A DNA stretch of 64,000 nucleotides from M3007 sp964646615 (GTDB taxonomy: Bacteria > Bacteroidota > Bacteroidia > Chitinophagales > Saprospiraceae): assembly GCA_964646615.1 (NCBI GenBank), contig CAZYEV010000027.1, positions 1 through 64,000 on the forward strand. The letters run 5' to 3'. Below, piece after piece: positions 15,561 to 25,265 of this stretch. Positions within the stretch are counted from its first letter, which is position 1, and each line of letters opens with the position of its first letter. The notes below the pieces were generated by a model that made no database searches, was not told where the DNA came from, and saw only the letters and a list, made by a program, of their open reading frames with translations. The position numbers and the translations under genes were made by a program.

Positions 15561-18053
15561 TCAGGAGGCTATTTCGGCGGTTGAAGGCGCCTTTTTTCGC
15601 GACTTCTTTTTGTCCACACCATTGGCGCTGCTTTGTCGGGCGGGGTTGGGTATGCCCAGCGCGATTTCAAGCACTTCGGCCATCGTGTCCACGTAGTGGA
15701 ACTGCAAGCCCTTGATGTACTCTGGCTCTATTTCGGCCACGTGTTTCTGGTTGTCTTTGCACAGCAATACTTCGCGAAGGCCGGCGCGCTTGGCGGCGAG
15801 GATTTTTTCCTTGATGCCGCCAACGGGCAGCACCTTGCCGCGCAGGGTGATTTCGCCGGTCATGGCTAAGAAGGGCTTCACGGGTCGCTTCATGAAGGCC
15901 GACGTCAGGGCCGTGAGCATCGTTACACCTGCCGAAGGGCCGTCTTTAGGTATGGCGCCTTCGGGCACGTGGATGTGGATGTCAGTTTTATCGAAGACCT
16001 CGGGGTCAATGGAGAGTTCCTCAGCGTGTGCTTTGATGAAGCTGAGGGCGGTGGTGGCGCTTTCTTTCATGACGTCGCCGAGGTTGCCGGTCATCTGCAG
16101 GCGTCCGTTGCCTTTGTTAAGGCTGGCTTCGATGAAGAGGATGTCGCCGCCGAAGCTCGTCCAGGCCAGCCCGATAGCGACGCCGGGCACTTGCTGCTCT
16201 TGATAGACTTCGGCGTCGTATTTTGTAGGTCCCAGAATTTCCTGGATGTGTTCGGGCCGGATGACGGGGTCGTATGGCTCTTCCATGGCTACTTTTTTGG
16301 CCACATAGCGCATGACGGAGCCGATTTCGCGGTTGAGGTTACGCACGCCGCTTTCGGCGGTGTAGTGGCGGATGATGTGCGTGAGCGCGCGATCGGTGAT
16401 TTTGACCTGTTCGGGTTTCAGCCCGTGCTCTTTGCGCTGCTGCGGGATGAGGTGGCGCTTGGCGATTTCCATTTTCTCCTCTTGCGAGTAGCCGGAAATT
16501 TCGATGATTTCCATGCGGTCAAGCAGGGCGGGCTGGATGGTCGAGAGTGTGTTGGCCGTAGCGATGAACAGCACCTTCGACAGGTCATACTCCAGTTCTA
16601 AGTAGTTGTCGTAGAAGGTGGTGTTTTGCTCTGGGTCGAGCACTTCGAGCAGGGCGGAGGAGGGGTCGCCGCGGAAGTCTTTGCCTACCTTGTCTATTTC
16701 GTCGAGGATGAAGACTGGGTTGCTGCTTTTGCACTTCTTGAGCGACTGAATGATGCGGCCCGGCATGGCGCCAATGTAGGTGCGCCGGTGACCGCGGATT
16801 TCGGCTTCGTCGTGCAGGCCGCCGAGGCTCATGCGCACGTACTTGCGGCGGAGGGCTTTGCCGATGCTCTGGCCCAGAGAGGTTTTACCCACACCTGGCG
16901 GGCCTACCAGGCACAGGATGGGTGCTTTCATGTCGCCCTTCAGCTTCAGCACGGCTAAGTGCTCCAGGATGCGCTCTTTGACCTTGGTCAGGCCATAGTG
17001 GTCTTTGTCCAGAACGGCTTTGACGCGCTTGAGGTCGAAGTTGTCCTTCGTGTACTCCTGCCACGGCAGGTCGAGCAGCGTTTCTAAGTAGGTCAGGCCG
17101 ATGGAGTATTCGGCAATCTGCGGGTTGACGCGGCGCAGTTTGTTGATTTCGCGGTGGAAGGCTTCCTCGACGTTCTTGGGCCACTTTTTCTTTTTGGCGC
17201 GCTCCAGCAAGGCGTTGATTTCCTCTTCCTGGGGGTTTTGACCCAGTTCTTCCTGGATGGTTTTGAGCTGCTGGCTCAGGAAGTAGTCGCGCTGTTGCTT
17301 TTCGATGTCGTGGCGAACTTTGGCCTCTATCTGGTCTTTGAGCTCGAGCAGTTGCAGCTCGGCATCCATGTGCTGCAGGATGCGACTGGCCTTTTCCTTG
17401 AGGTTGTTGATTTCCAGGATGGCCTGCTTCTCCTCCAGTTTGATGTTGAGGTTGGAGGCGATGAAGTTGAGCAGGAAGTTGTCGCTGGTGATGTTTTTGA
17501 GCATGACCACCGCTTCGGAGGGGATGTGCGGCGACAGCTCAATGATCTGGCGCGCCGTATCGCGGATGCTGCTGATGAGGGCGCGAAACTCCAGTTTGTT
17601 TTTGGGCGGTATGTACTCCAGCGGTCGGACGGATGCCGTCAGATAGGGTTCTTCGCTCAGGGCCTCCCGCACTTCGAAGCGCGTGCGGCCCTGCAGGATA
17701 GCGGTGGTGGAGCCGTCGGGCATGCGCAGCATTTTGAGGATGCGCGCCACGGTACCGATGGTGTACAGGTCGCGAAACGTGGGGTTTTCTATCTTGATGT
17801 CGCGCTGCGAAAGCACTCCGATGTAGCGATGTTCATCGTAGGCGCGCTGCACGGCCCGAATACTCTTATCGCGCCCAATGGTGATGGGCGTAACGATACC
17901 CGGAAAGAGCACCGTATTTTTCAAAGGCAAAATCGGTAGCACTTCCGGAAAAGCCTCATCCTGCCCTAAATCTTCGTCTTCCTCCAAAGAAAAAATCGGA
18001 GATATTTCCGGTTCATCTTCCGACTGAACAGCTAATAACCAATTTTCAAACAT
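15561..18053 (-). CDS. lon: ATP-dependent protease Lon
   Basis: This 830-aa protein is a full-length Lon. An N-terminal substrate-binding LON domain (PILPLKNTVLFPG) is followed by a coiled-coil stretch, an AAA+ module with Walker A GPPGVGKTS and Walker B VFILDEIDK, and a serine-lysine protease domain. The catalytic Ser707 (PKDGPSAGV) and Lys750 (GGIKEKI) are 43 residues apart, as in E. coli Lon. It degrades misfolded and regulatory proteins in the cytoplasm. The ATG at 18053 is preferred over an in-frame TTG four codons upstream. The C-terminal tail is rich in Lys and Ser. No clear promoter was found; GCTTTTTG at 18063-18070 is too close to the start to be convincing. Confidence 0.98.
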   Translation of the reverse strand: MFENWLLAVQSEDEPEISPIFSLEEDEDLGQDEAFPEVLPILPLKNTVLFPGIVTPITIGRDKSIRAVQRAYDEHRYIGVLSQRDIKIENPTFRDLYTIGTVARILKMLRMPDGSTTAILQGRTRFEVREALSEEPYLTASVRPLEYIPPKNKLEFRALISSIRDTARQIIELSPHIPSEAVVMLKNITSDNFLLNFIASNLNIKLEEKQAILEINNLKEKASRILQHMDAELQLLELKDQIEAKVRHDIEKQQRDYFLSQQLKTIQEELGQNPQEEEINALLERAKKKKWPKNVEEAFHREINKLRRVNPQIAEYSIGLTYLETLLDLPWQEYTKDNFDLKRVKAVLDKDHYGLTKVKERILEHLAVLKLKGDMKAPILCLVGPPGVGKTSLGQSIGKALRRKYVRMSLGGLHDEAEIRGHRRTYIGAMPGRIIQSLKKCKSSNPVFILDEIDKVGKDFRGDPSSALLEVLDPEQNTTFYDNYLELEYDLSKVLFIATANTLSTIQPALLDRMEIIEISGYSQEEKMEIAKRHLIPQQRKEHGLKPEQVKITDRALTHIIRHYTAESGVRNLNREIGSVMRYVAKKVAMEEPYDPVIRPEHIQEILGPTKYDAEVYQEQQVPGVAIGLAWTSFGGDILFIEASLNKGNGRLQMTGNLGDVMKESATTALSFIKAHAEELSIDPEVFDKTDIHIHVPEGAIPKDGPSAGVTMLTALTSAFMKRPVKPFLAMTGEITLRGKVLPVGGIKEKILAAKRAGLREVLLCKDNQKHVAEIEPEYIKGLQFHYVDTMAEVLEIALGIPNPARQSSANGVDKKKSRKKAPSTAEIAS

Positions 18054-18425
18054 ATGTATAGCCAAAAAGCATTTTGTTAGAGAATAAGACCCAGTACAGG
18101 CTTATGACATTTTCCCCGCTTTCGGCGAGGGTATTTCTTGCCTTGAGATGGGTCATTTCGTGGATACCTTAGTCAGGACAAATAACGCGCAAACGTTGCA
18201 AGTTTTTCGCAAACCCGATGAGGAAAAACGCTTTTTGTCTCGCGTTGACTTTATTCTTTGTGCTATGCCAAACTACATTTTTATTCAAAACGCTTGCCAG
18301 TGGCAAAAATCGACTCATCTGGCAGGATTTGCGCCATTTATCCGCCAAAAAGGCAGCCCTTTGGCGCATATAGCGTTTCTTGCCGCATCCATTATGCCGG
18401 GTTCGGGCATAAGTTTGCGCCGGAC
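18054..18425. other. Divergent intergenic region, lon / TIGR02757 gene
   Basis: These 372 bp hold no gene I can support. An open frame on the plus strand from 18148 runs through here but has no recognisable protein character before the frameshift site at ~18489. A TAAGTTTG at 18410-18417 matches the -7 consensus on the plus strand but lies only 8 bp before the ATG at 18426. The lon promoter must also lie here and could not be placed. Confidence 0.5.
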
Positions 18426-19197
18426 ATGGAGTCTTTGCGCGATTTTCTGGAACAGGCCGTTCGGCGCTACAACACAGTGGCGTTTATCGGAGAGCGACCC
18501 CATCGGCGTGCCGCACCGCTTTGAGCGCTTGCAAGACCGGGAGATTGCCGGCTTTTGGGCGGCCGTGCTGGCATGGGGCCAGCGCAAAACCATCATCCAG
18601 AGCGCATTGCGCGCCATGGAGCTGATGGACTGGGCGCCTTACGAATTTGCTTTGGAACACCGCGAGGCAGACCGCGAGCGCTTTGCGCGCTTTTACCACC
18701 GCACCTTTCAGCCCACCGACGCGCTGTACTTCCTGGAATTTTTTCAGAACTATTACCGTCAGCATACTTCTCTGGAAACGGCTTTTGCGCGGCATTTGCT
18801 GCCCGGCGATGCCTCTGTTGAGCGCGCGCTGGTGGGGTTTCACCGCGACTTTTTCGACCATGCCTGGGCACCGGAGCGCACGCGCAAGCACATTCCCACG
18901 CCTGAGCGCGGCTCTACGTGCAAGCGGCTCAATATGTTTTTGCGCTGGATGGTGCGCCGAGACCCGGCAGGCGTGGACTTTGGCCTGTGGCAGCAGATCC
19001 GGCCTGCGCAGCTGCTGCTGCCCTTAGATGTGCATGTGGACCGCGTGGCGCGCCAGCTGGGGCTACTGCAACGCCGCCAGACGGATTGGCGGGCCGTGTT
19101 GGAACTGACGGAAGCACTGCGGGCTTTCGATGCGGATGACCCGGCCAAATACGATTTTGCGCTCTTCGGGCTGAGCGCCGCATTGGAGGCGAAGTGA
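18426..19197 (+). pseudogene. TIGR02757 (DUF2400) family protein, interrupted by a +1 frameshift
   Basis: From the ATG at 18426 the first frame encodes MESLRDFLEQAVRRYN followed by TVAFI, the usual N-terminus of TIGR02757 proteins, but it runs to a stop near 18524. The rest of the family pattern continues in the next frame from 18490: ESDPIGVPHRF, then REIAGFWAAVLAWGQRKTII, through to the stop at 19197. Removing one G at 18489/18490 restores one ~256-aa frame reading VAFIESDPIGVPHRF. Both parts look well conserved, so the break is recent, a sequencing or assembly error, or a rare recoding event. The family's function is unknown. The neighbour 40 bp downstream is the O-antigen-ligase-like gene. 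Confidence 0.8.
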
Positions 19198-19209
19198 ATG
19201 CCACGCCCG

Positions 19210-19217
19210 TACCTTTG
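19210..19217 (+). promoter_or_regulatory. -7 element TACCTTTG for the O-antigen-ligase-like gene
   Basis: A perfect TAnnTTTG lies 20 bp before the ATG at 19238. A TTG at 19183-19185 is 24 bp upstream, slightly farther than usual for a -33 element. Confidence 0.5.
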
Positions 19218-19237
19218 ATGCGCAAAACCCGTTGCGT

Positions 19238-20548
19238 ATGTCTGCTCATTTCTTGCGCTTTCGAGGGCGTCTTACCCCTGCGCACCTGACCGTGTTTTCG
19301 GCATGTGTGGTGGTGGTCAGTATGCCGGTGTCGCCCTTTTTGCTTTCGCTGGGCATGTGGGGGCTGGTTTTCGGTGCGTTGTGGCACCGCGCCCAGCTAA
19401 CTGCTGCTGCCGATGCGTCTCTTCGGGGCCTGTCGTTGGTGGGGCGGTCGTTGGTGGAGTCGTTTCGGGCGTTCTTTAAGTGCAGGCCATTGGTGCTGCT
19501 GGGCTTGCTGCTGCTGATACCTTTTGTCAGCGGCTTATGGTCGGAAGACCAGGCGTTCTGGCTGGAGCGCGTGCGGGTACGGGTGCCGTTTGTGGTGTTG
19601 CCCTGGGCCTTTGCCAATCTGCCGACGCTGAGCCAGCGGCAATACGATGTGGTGCTGTATCTGCTGGTCTGGACGATGACGCTGCTGGGCATCGGTGTTT
19701 GCTTCAACTATGCGCTGCATGAGGAGCAAATTCTGGACGCCATGGAGCACGGTAAGCCTATACCGGTGCCGCGCAACCACATTCGCTTCAGCCTGATGGT
19801 GGCAACGGCCATTCTGTCAGGCGCCTGGTTGTGGGCGCGCGGCTTTGTGTTGCGTTATGCCTGGGAGCGGCTGCTTTTAGCCATAGCCCTCGTTTTTTTG
19901 GTGGGTTTCATCCATTTCCTGTCAGTGCGCAGCGGCTTAGCGGTGCTCTATGCCGGTATCCTGTTTGCGCTGGCACGCTGGACCTGGAGCACGCGCCGCT
20001 GGGGGGTGGCGCTGGCCGCGGTAGCGGGCGTCGTCTTGTTGGCCGGCATATCCTTTTTGGTTTTTCCCAGCATGCAGGAGAAATGGGGCTACACTGCGCA
20101 CGATTGGGAGCACTACCAGCACGAGGATGGTGCGAATTACTCCGACTCGGAGCGCTGGGTTTCGCTGGAGGCGGGCTGGATGCTGTGGCAGGCTAATCCG
20201 TGGTTAGGCGTAGGCACGGGCGACCTGCCTGCAGAAATGAAGCGCACCGTAGAAGAGCACTTTCCGGAGCACGCCCAGACATTTAAGCTGCCGCACAATC
20301 AGTTTGTCTATCTGATGGCGGGCACAGGGCTGCTCGGACTGCTGGGGAGCTTGCTGGCCTGGAGTGGGCTGTTGTTCAGCTGCCGGCGGCGCTGCTGGCT
20401 GTTTGGCATCTTTCAGGTCATGCTGTTGGCCTCCTGTATGGTCGAATACACCATCGAAACCTCTGCCGGGGTAGCCTGGAGCCTGTTTTACTCGCTGTGG
20501 TTTTGGGCCGCGGCGCAGAAGACGCAGGATGCCGGAGATATTTTTTGA
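19238..20548 (+). CDS. O-antigen ligase/polymerase (Wzy/WaaL-like) family membrane protein
   Basis: This 436-aa polytopic protein has about ten to twelve hydrophobic helices. A large periplasmic-type loop between ~280 and 360 contains WLGVGTGDLPAEM and PHNQFVYLMAGTGLLG, matching the PHN...xxxGxxG pattern of the Wzy_C/O-antigen-ligase family. Such proteins transfer or polymerise lipid-linked glycans on the outer leaflet of the inner membrane, but the acceptor cannot be inferred. The ATG at 19238 is preferred to the TTG at 19232. It is the only glycan-assembly membrane enzyme close by; uppS, 4 kb away, supplies the lipid carrier. Confidence 0.8.
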   Translation: MSAHFLRFRGRLTPAHLTVFSACVVVVSMPVSPFLLSLGMWGLVFGALWHRAQLTAAADASLRGLSLVGRSLVESFRAFFKCRPLVLLGLLLLIPFVSGLWSEDQAFWLERVRVRVPFVVLPWAFANLPTLSQRQYDVVLYLLVWTMTLLGIGVCFNYALHEEQILDAMEHGKPIPVPRNHIRFSLMVATAILSGAWLWARGFVLRYAWERLLLAIALVFLVGFIHFLSVRSGLAVLYAGILFALARWTWSTRRWGVALAAVAGVVLLAGISFLVFPSMQEKWGYTAHDWEHYQHEDGANYSDSERWVSLEAGWMLWQANPWLGVGTGDLPAEMKRTVEEHFPEHAQTFKLPHNQFVYLMAGTGLLGLLGSLLAWSGLLFSCRRRCWLFGIFQVMLLASCMVEYTIETSAGVAWSLFYSLWFWAAAQKTQDAGDIF

Positions 20549-20582
20549 GCCCGTAAAGAGGCACGTATTTGGGAGATGCTTT

Positions 20583-20590
20583 TACATTTG
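20583..20590 (+). promoter_or_regulatory. Possible -7 element TACATTTG upstream of the acyltransferase-SusCD unit
   Basis: A perfect TAnnTTTG lies in the AT-rich 287-bp gap before the acyltransferase gene. It would give a leader of ~245 nt. No well-spaced -33 element was found. Confidence 0.35.
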
Positions 20591-20835
20591 CTCGGACATC
20601 TAAATTTTATGGCCGATGGAACGCCACATTTCAGAAATAAAAATTTTATTTTTTGAGCGAAATAGAAAAAGGTTTTGAGGGCCTTACAAATCAAGTGCTT
20701 TATCCAAATTTTAAACTAAAAGAATGGGCGTAGCCTCTGAAAATCTGGGAAGCGGTTTGCGGTAATCCTTTTTTTGTGTGGAGGTCGCCTTGTTTGCGCC
20801 TCTATCCGTTTGCCGGGCTAAAGTACTTACAGGCT

Positions 20836-21939
20836 ATGCGCTACCTGTCCGTAGATTTTTATCGGGGTCTTACGATTGCTTTCATGTTGGTGGTCAACAC
20901 ACCGGGCACGTGGGAGCATGTTTACGGGCCGTTGTTGCATGCCGACTGGCACGGATGCACGCCGACCGACCTGGTGTTCCCTTCGTTTTTGTTCATTGTG
21001 GGCGTCTCGATGCAGTTTTCGTTTTCTAAGCATGGCCCGGCCGGTCGGGCGTTTCTGCTGCGGAAGGCGTTGCGGCGCTCGGCGCTGTTGTTTGTGCTGG
21101 GTTTGTTGTTGGCGTGGTATCCGTTTTGGAACAAGAGCCTGTCGGAGTTGCGCGTGTTGGGCGTGCTTCAGCGCATTGGGTTGTGCTATGGACTGGCCTC
21201 TTTGCTGGTGCTCTATTTGCCGCCGCGCGGGGTGTTCTGGGCTGCGACGGGTATCCTTTGGGGCTATTGGAGCCTTTTGGTGTGGGGGGCTACCCCCGGG
21301 GTTGACCCTTTTTCGCTGGAGCACAGTGTGGTGCGGAGGGTTGACCTGGCAGTGCTGGGAGCGGCGCACCTGTGGAAGGGCAAGGGGATACCTTTTGACC
21401 CGGAAGGTTTGCTCAGCACCTTGCCGGCGGTGGTAACCGTCCTGATAGGCTGGCACTCAGGCCGGGTCATGCAGCGGTTGGGCGAAGAGAAAATCAGGAC
21501 AGTAAAAGCGTTAGCACTGACTGGTGCTGTGCTGACGGCGTTGGGAGGGTTGTGGCATATGGTTTTTCCCCTCAACAAGAGCCTGTGGACGAGTTCGTTT
21601 GTGCTTTACACGGGAGGCCTTTCGATGTTGTTGCTGGCGGCAAGTGTGTGGGTGATTGATGTGCTTGGCTGGCGGCGTGGCGTTCGTTTTTTTCTGGTTT
21701 TTGGGGCTAACCCGCTGTTTGCCTACGTGCTGTCGGGCCTGTTGGTCAAGACCTTGCTCAACATCCGCTGGACGGTAGGTGAGGAGAAGTGGAATGCGTA
21801 TCGCTGGCTTTACCAGACTGTTTTTGTGCCCATAGAGCCGTACAAAGCAGGGTCGCTGTTGTTTGCCCTGGCCTTTCTGATGGCATGTTGGGCCGTGTGT
21901 TGGGTGCTGTATCGGCGAGGTATTTACATCAAAATTTGA
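20836..21939 (+). CDS. Membrane acyltransferase, heparan-alpha-glucosaminide N-acetyltransferase-like (DUF5009 type)
   Basis: The 367-aa protein has about ten hydrophobic helices and opens with LSVDFYRGLTIAFMLVVN, then TPTDLVFPSFLFIVG. This is the pattern of bacterial relatives of lysosomal HGSNAT, whose members move acyl groups across a membrane onto sugars. The segments RVLGVLQRIGLCY and FFLVFGANPLFAYVLS are also characteristic. The true substrate in bacteria is unknown. The ATG at 20836 was chosen because it begins the family's conserved N-terminus. The SusC gene starts 25 bp after its stop, so the acyltransferase and SusCD pair 1 probably form one operon. That would link it to glycan handling. 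Confidence 0.82.
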   Translation: MRYLSVDFYRGLTIAFMLVVNTPGTWEHVYGPLLHADWHGCTPTDLVFPSFLFIVGVSMQFSFSKHGPAGRAFLLRKALRRSALLFVLGLLLAWYPFWNKSLSELRVLGVLQRIGLCYGLASLLVLYLPPRGVFWAATGILWGYWSLLVWGATPGVDPFSLEHSVVRRVDLAVLGAAHLWKGKGIPFDPEGLLSTLPAVVTVLIGWHSGRVMQRLGEEKIRTVKALALTGAVLTALGGLWHMVFPLNKSLWTSSFVLYTGGLSMLLLAASVWVIDVLGWRRGVRFFLVFGANPLFAYVLSGLLVKTLLNIRWTVGEEKWNAYRWLYQTVFVPIEPYKAGSLLFALAFLMACWAVCWVLYRRGIYIKI

Positions 21940-21964
21940 AAAATCACTCAAACTCATCATCGTT

Positions 21965-24900
21965 ATGAAGCAGTACATGTACCTCTGTGTGCGGGCGATG
22001 CTCTTGTGGCTCATGCCCGCGATGCTGGCAGCGCAGTCTGTCAGTTTCAGTATCAAGGGCACGGTTACCGACGAGCGGGGCGAGCCGTTAGTGGGGGCTG
22101 TGGTCAGTCTGGCCGAGCGGCGGGTGGGCACGTCCACCGACTTGCGCGGCTTTTACGCGCTGGAGGGGGTGGCCCCCGAAGGCACGTACACCCTGACGGT
22201 CTCGTATGTGGGCTACACCACCTACCGCATGCCGGTAACCATTCGCCAGGGGCAACCGCTGACGCAGGACATCAGCCTGAACAGTGACATTCTGAACCTC
22301 GACGAGGTGATTGTTACGGGCAACTCGCCCACCGCCACGCGCAAGCAACTGGGCAACGCCATCGGCGTGGTGGATGGGCGCAGCCTGGAAAAGGCCGGCT
22401 CTAACAACACCTTGGGCGCTCTGGCGGGCAAGGTAGCCGGAGCGCAAATCAGCCAGAACTCGGGCGACCCCGGTGGCGGTTTCACCATCCGCCTGCGCGG
22501 CGTTAGCTCCGTCAAAGGCAGCTCTGACCCGTTATACATCGTGGATGGCGTCATTGTGGACAACTCTTCGCAAAACGTCATCAACCGCAGCGCCGACGCC
22601 ATGACGGTAGGCCTGGCGGCCGGCCAGAACCGCCTGATTGACATCAACCCCAACGATATCGAGCGCATCGAAGTGCTTAATGGCGCCTCTGCGGCAGCCC
22701 TATACGGGTCGCGCGCTTCGAACGGTGTGGTGCAAATTTTTACCAAACGCGGCCGCTCGGGTAAGCCGGTTATCGAGTTCAGCACCTCGGCCAGCATGAG
22801 CCAGCTGCGTAAACGGGTATTCGTTACGAAATACCCCAAGCGCTTCGGTGTCAAGGGCAACGACCGCTTGGAGACCAACCAGGACCGCCTGACCATTCTG
22901 CTCACGCTGGGCTTCACCGAGCAGCAGCTCATCAACCAGAATATCGGCTACGTCAAGGTCGGCTCGGCCAACCGCATTCTCATCGCCGACCAGTACGACG
23001 TGAAGCGCTACGACTACCAGGACAACATCTTCCGCAACGCTTTCGGTACCGACAATCACCTCTCGGTGCGCGGCGGCACCGACCGCAGCAACTACTTCGT
23101 CTCCTTCGGCTACTCGAACAACGACGGCATTATCCCCAATACCAACTTCACGCGCTACTCCGCGCGCCTGCGCCTCAACCAGGAACTTACCTCGTGGGCT
23201 ACGCTCAGCGCCGGCCTCAGCTATGCCCGAAGCGGCAGCCGCGACATGCCCAACGGCAACAACTTCTTCAACCCCATCAGTTGCATGTTCATCATTGACA
23301 ACGTGTGGGACATCACCGAGCGCAACGCCGACGGCACGCTCAAGCAGGTGGAACTGGTGCGCGTCAACCCTCTGTCGGTCATCGAAACCTTCGACATCAC
23401 GCAGCTGACCAACCGCATCATCAGCGACGTCAACCTCAAGTTGTTCCCCTTCAAGGGCTTCCGGGTGGACTATACGCTGGGCTTAGATAACTACGGCCTT
23501 CAGGGCAACGAACTCTATCCGCGCCTGCCCTACGCCGGCGTAGCCGCCACGTTCTTCCCCGACGGCTATGTGGCCTTTGCCAACAGCAATGTTTTTCAGC
23601 TGAACAGTGACCTGCTGCTCTCCTATGAAACCCAAATAGGCGAACACATCACCTCCACGACCACAGCAGGCCATCAGTACCAATACGGCAAAAACCAGTT
23701 CACGGGCATGGAAGGGCGCGATCTGGCACCGCTCATCAAGAACATCGCCGGCGCCTCCAACCTCTTCAGCCTGCCGGCGCAATCCATCGGCGAATTTGCC
23801 CTCAACGGTTATTTTTTGCAACAGACTTTCGGCGTTAAAGACCAGCTGTTCCTCACGCTGGCCGGGCGCATTGACGGCTCTTCATACTTCTCGGAAGACA
23901 ACCAAAACAACTTTTACCCTAAAGCCAGCCTCAGCTGGGTAGCTTCGGAGCTCTTCCGCAACAGCGGCCTTTCCAACAGCATCAGCACGCTCAAATTGCG
24001 CAGCTCCTACGGCAAGGCGGGCAACCTGACGGGTATCGGCTTCTACGACCGCTTCAACAACTTCCCGGGCAGCAACCTCACCGGCTTCCCAGCTCTGTTG
24101 CCGCCGTCGCTGCTGAACAACCCGAATGTAGCGCCTGAGGTAATGACAGAAGTAGAAGGCGGCTTCGACCTGGCCGTATGGAAGAACCGCATCGGCCTGA
24201 GCCTGACGCTCTACCAGCAGCAGATTGACAACCTGGCCCTCAACCGCCCTTTACCGCCCTCCATAGGCGGCAGCAGCGTGGTGACGAATGTGGGCAGCAT
24301 GACCAACCGCGGCATTGAGCTGTTGCTCAACGCGCAGCCGGTGCGCACCAACAACTTCGCCTGGAACGTGGGTTTCAACTTCTCGCGCAACATCAACGAA
24401 GTCTCCGGTGTAACGGGCATCCTTAGCCTGCGCGGCTCCGACGGCACGCAGTCGGTGCTCAATGGGCAGCCCTTCGGCGTGTTCTTCGGGCGCTACTATG
24501 CGCGCAACGACGACGGCTCGCTGCTGCTGACCCCACAGGGGCTGGCGCAACCCGAGCGCGGATTGGTCATACCGGAGGCACAGTTTAACGAGGCCAGCCT
24601 GCCTACCGGGGCACTCAAAAACCGCATCTATCGCTACGGCGGCAGCGTGTTTGTGCCCATGCGCGACGCCAACGGCCAACCGCTGGCTGCCGGCACACAG
24701 GAGCTCCGAAAAGTGCTGGGCAATCCCTTCCCTGATTGGGTAGGTACGTTCATCACCTCCGTAGGCTTTAAAAAATTGACCTTCAACTTGCAGCTGGACA
24801 TCTCGCGCGGCAACGACGTCTATAACTGGAACCGCATCACCAGCAACAACGTGGGCTTTGGCCCGCTGGCCGAAAAAGAGCTCAAAGGCGAGGTGCCGCG

Positions 24901-25204
24901 CGGCTATGTGGCCTCTATTGCCGGCGGCGTCACGGGGCAGCGCATCCAGGAAGAACACGTCGAGGACGGTTCCTATGTGAAAGTGCGCGAAATCGGCCTC
25001 ACCTACGACCTGGGCCGCGTCGGCCGCGGCCTGGAAAACCTCTCCATCAGCCTGTGGGGCCGCAACCTCCACTCGTGGGACAACTACCAGGGCTTCGACC
25101 CGGAAACCAACTCGGCAGGCCAAAACGACCGCGTGCGCGGCGACGACTTCGGCAACGTACCCATCCCGCGCATGTTCGGCATCCGACTGGCCGGAAGGTT
25201 TTAA
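21965..25204 (+). CDS. SusC/RagA-family TonB-linked outer membrane protein (pair 1)
   Basis: This 1079-aa outer-membrane transporter has a signal peptide (1-23, ending MLAAQ). A carboxypeptidase-regulatory-like domain (~29-110) contains GEPLVGAVV and the TonB-box-like DEVIVTG (113-119), and a plug domain (~125-275) includes LYIVDGVIVD and SAAALYGSRASNGVV. A long beta-barrel ends in the expected aromatic residue (LAGRF). It imports a large ligand with its SusD partner, energised by TonB. Pair 1 lacks the ~48-bp upstream element found before pairs 2 and 3, and lies 25 bp after the acyltransferase gene. The SusD gene follows after 61 bp. Confidence 0.96.
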   Translation: MKQYMYLCVRAMLLWLMPAMLAAQSVSFSIKGTVTDERGEPLVGAVVSLAERRVGTSTDLRGFYALEGVAPEGTYTLTVSYVGYTTYRMPVTIRQGQPLTQDISLNSDILNLDEVIVTGNSPTATRKQLGNAIGVVDGRSLEKAGSNNTLGALAGKVAGAQISQNSGDPGGGFTIRLRGVSSVKGSSDPLYIVDGVIVDNSSQNVINRSADAMTVGLAAGQNRLIDINPNDIERIEVLNGASAAALYGSRASNGVVQIFTKRGRSGKPVIEFSTSASMSQLRKRVFVTKYPKRFGVKGNDRLETNQDRLTILLTLGFTEQQLINQNIGYVKVGSANRILIADQYDVKRYDYQDNIFRNAFGTDNHLSVRGGTDRSNYFVSFGYSNNDGIIPNTNFTRYSARLRLNQELTSWATLSAGLSYARSGSRDMPNGNNFFNPISCMFIIDNVWDITERNADGTLKQVELVRVNPLSVIETFDITQLTNRIISDVNLKLFPFKGFRVDYTLGLDNYGLQGNELYPRLPYAGVAATFFPDGYVAFANSNVFQLNSDLLLSYETQIGEHITSTTTAGHQYQYGKNQFTGMEGRDLAPLIKNIAGASNLFSLPAQSIGEFALNGYFLQQTFGVKDQLFLTLAGRIDGSSYFSEDNQNNFYPKASLSWVASELFRNSGLSNSISTLKLRSSYGKAGNLTGIGFYDRFNNFPGSNLTGFPALLPPSLLNNPNVAPEVMTEVEGGFDLAVWKNRIGLSLTLYQQQIDNLALNRPLPPSIGGSSVVTNVGSMTNRGIELLLNAQPVRTNNFAWNVGFNFSRNINEVSGVTGILSLRGSDGTQSVLNGQPFGVFFGRYYARNDDGSLLLTPQGLAQPERGLVIPEAQFNEASLPTGALKNRIYRYGGSVFVPMRDANGQPLAAGTQELRKVLGNPFPDWVGTFITSVGFKKLTFNLQLDISRGNDVYNWNRITSNNVGFGPLAEKELKGEVPRGYVASIAGGVTGQRIQEEHVEDGSYVKVREIGLTYDLGRVGRGLENLSISLWGRNLHSWDNYQGFDPETNSAGQNDRVRGDDFGNVPIPRMFGIRLAGRF

Positions 25205-25265
25205 ATGGCATAGCATGCCGCCTCATTGGGGCTAAGTACCTTAACCATCAAACATGTTCAACGTC

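Noticed and set aside
17154..17939. 261-aa plus-strand frame opposite lon
   Set aside because: It is antisense to the conserved N-terminal half of Lon and shows a reverse-complement amino-acid composition.
18148..18489. Long N-terminal extension of the TIGR02757 frame
   Set aside because: The sequence has no family similarity; the true N-terminus is in another frame from 18426.
18480..18500. Programmed +1 frameshift
   Set aside because: No slippery codon with a stop, or other recoding signal, was recognised. A sequencing error or recent mutation is simpler; kept only as a remote option.
24251..25216. 321-aa minus-strand frame opposite SusC 1
   Set aside because: It is a shadow of the barrel coding sequence, with repeated His/Ala/Val content typical of antisense frames.
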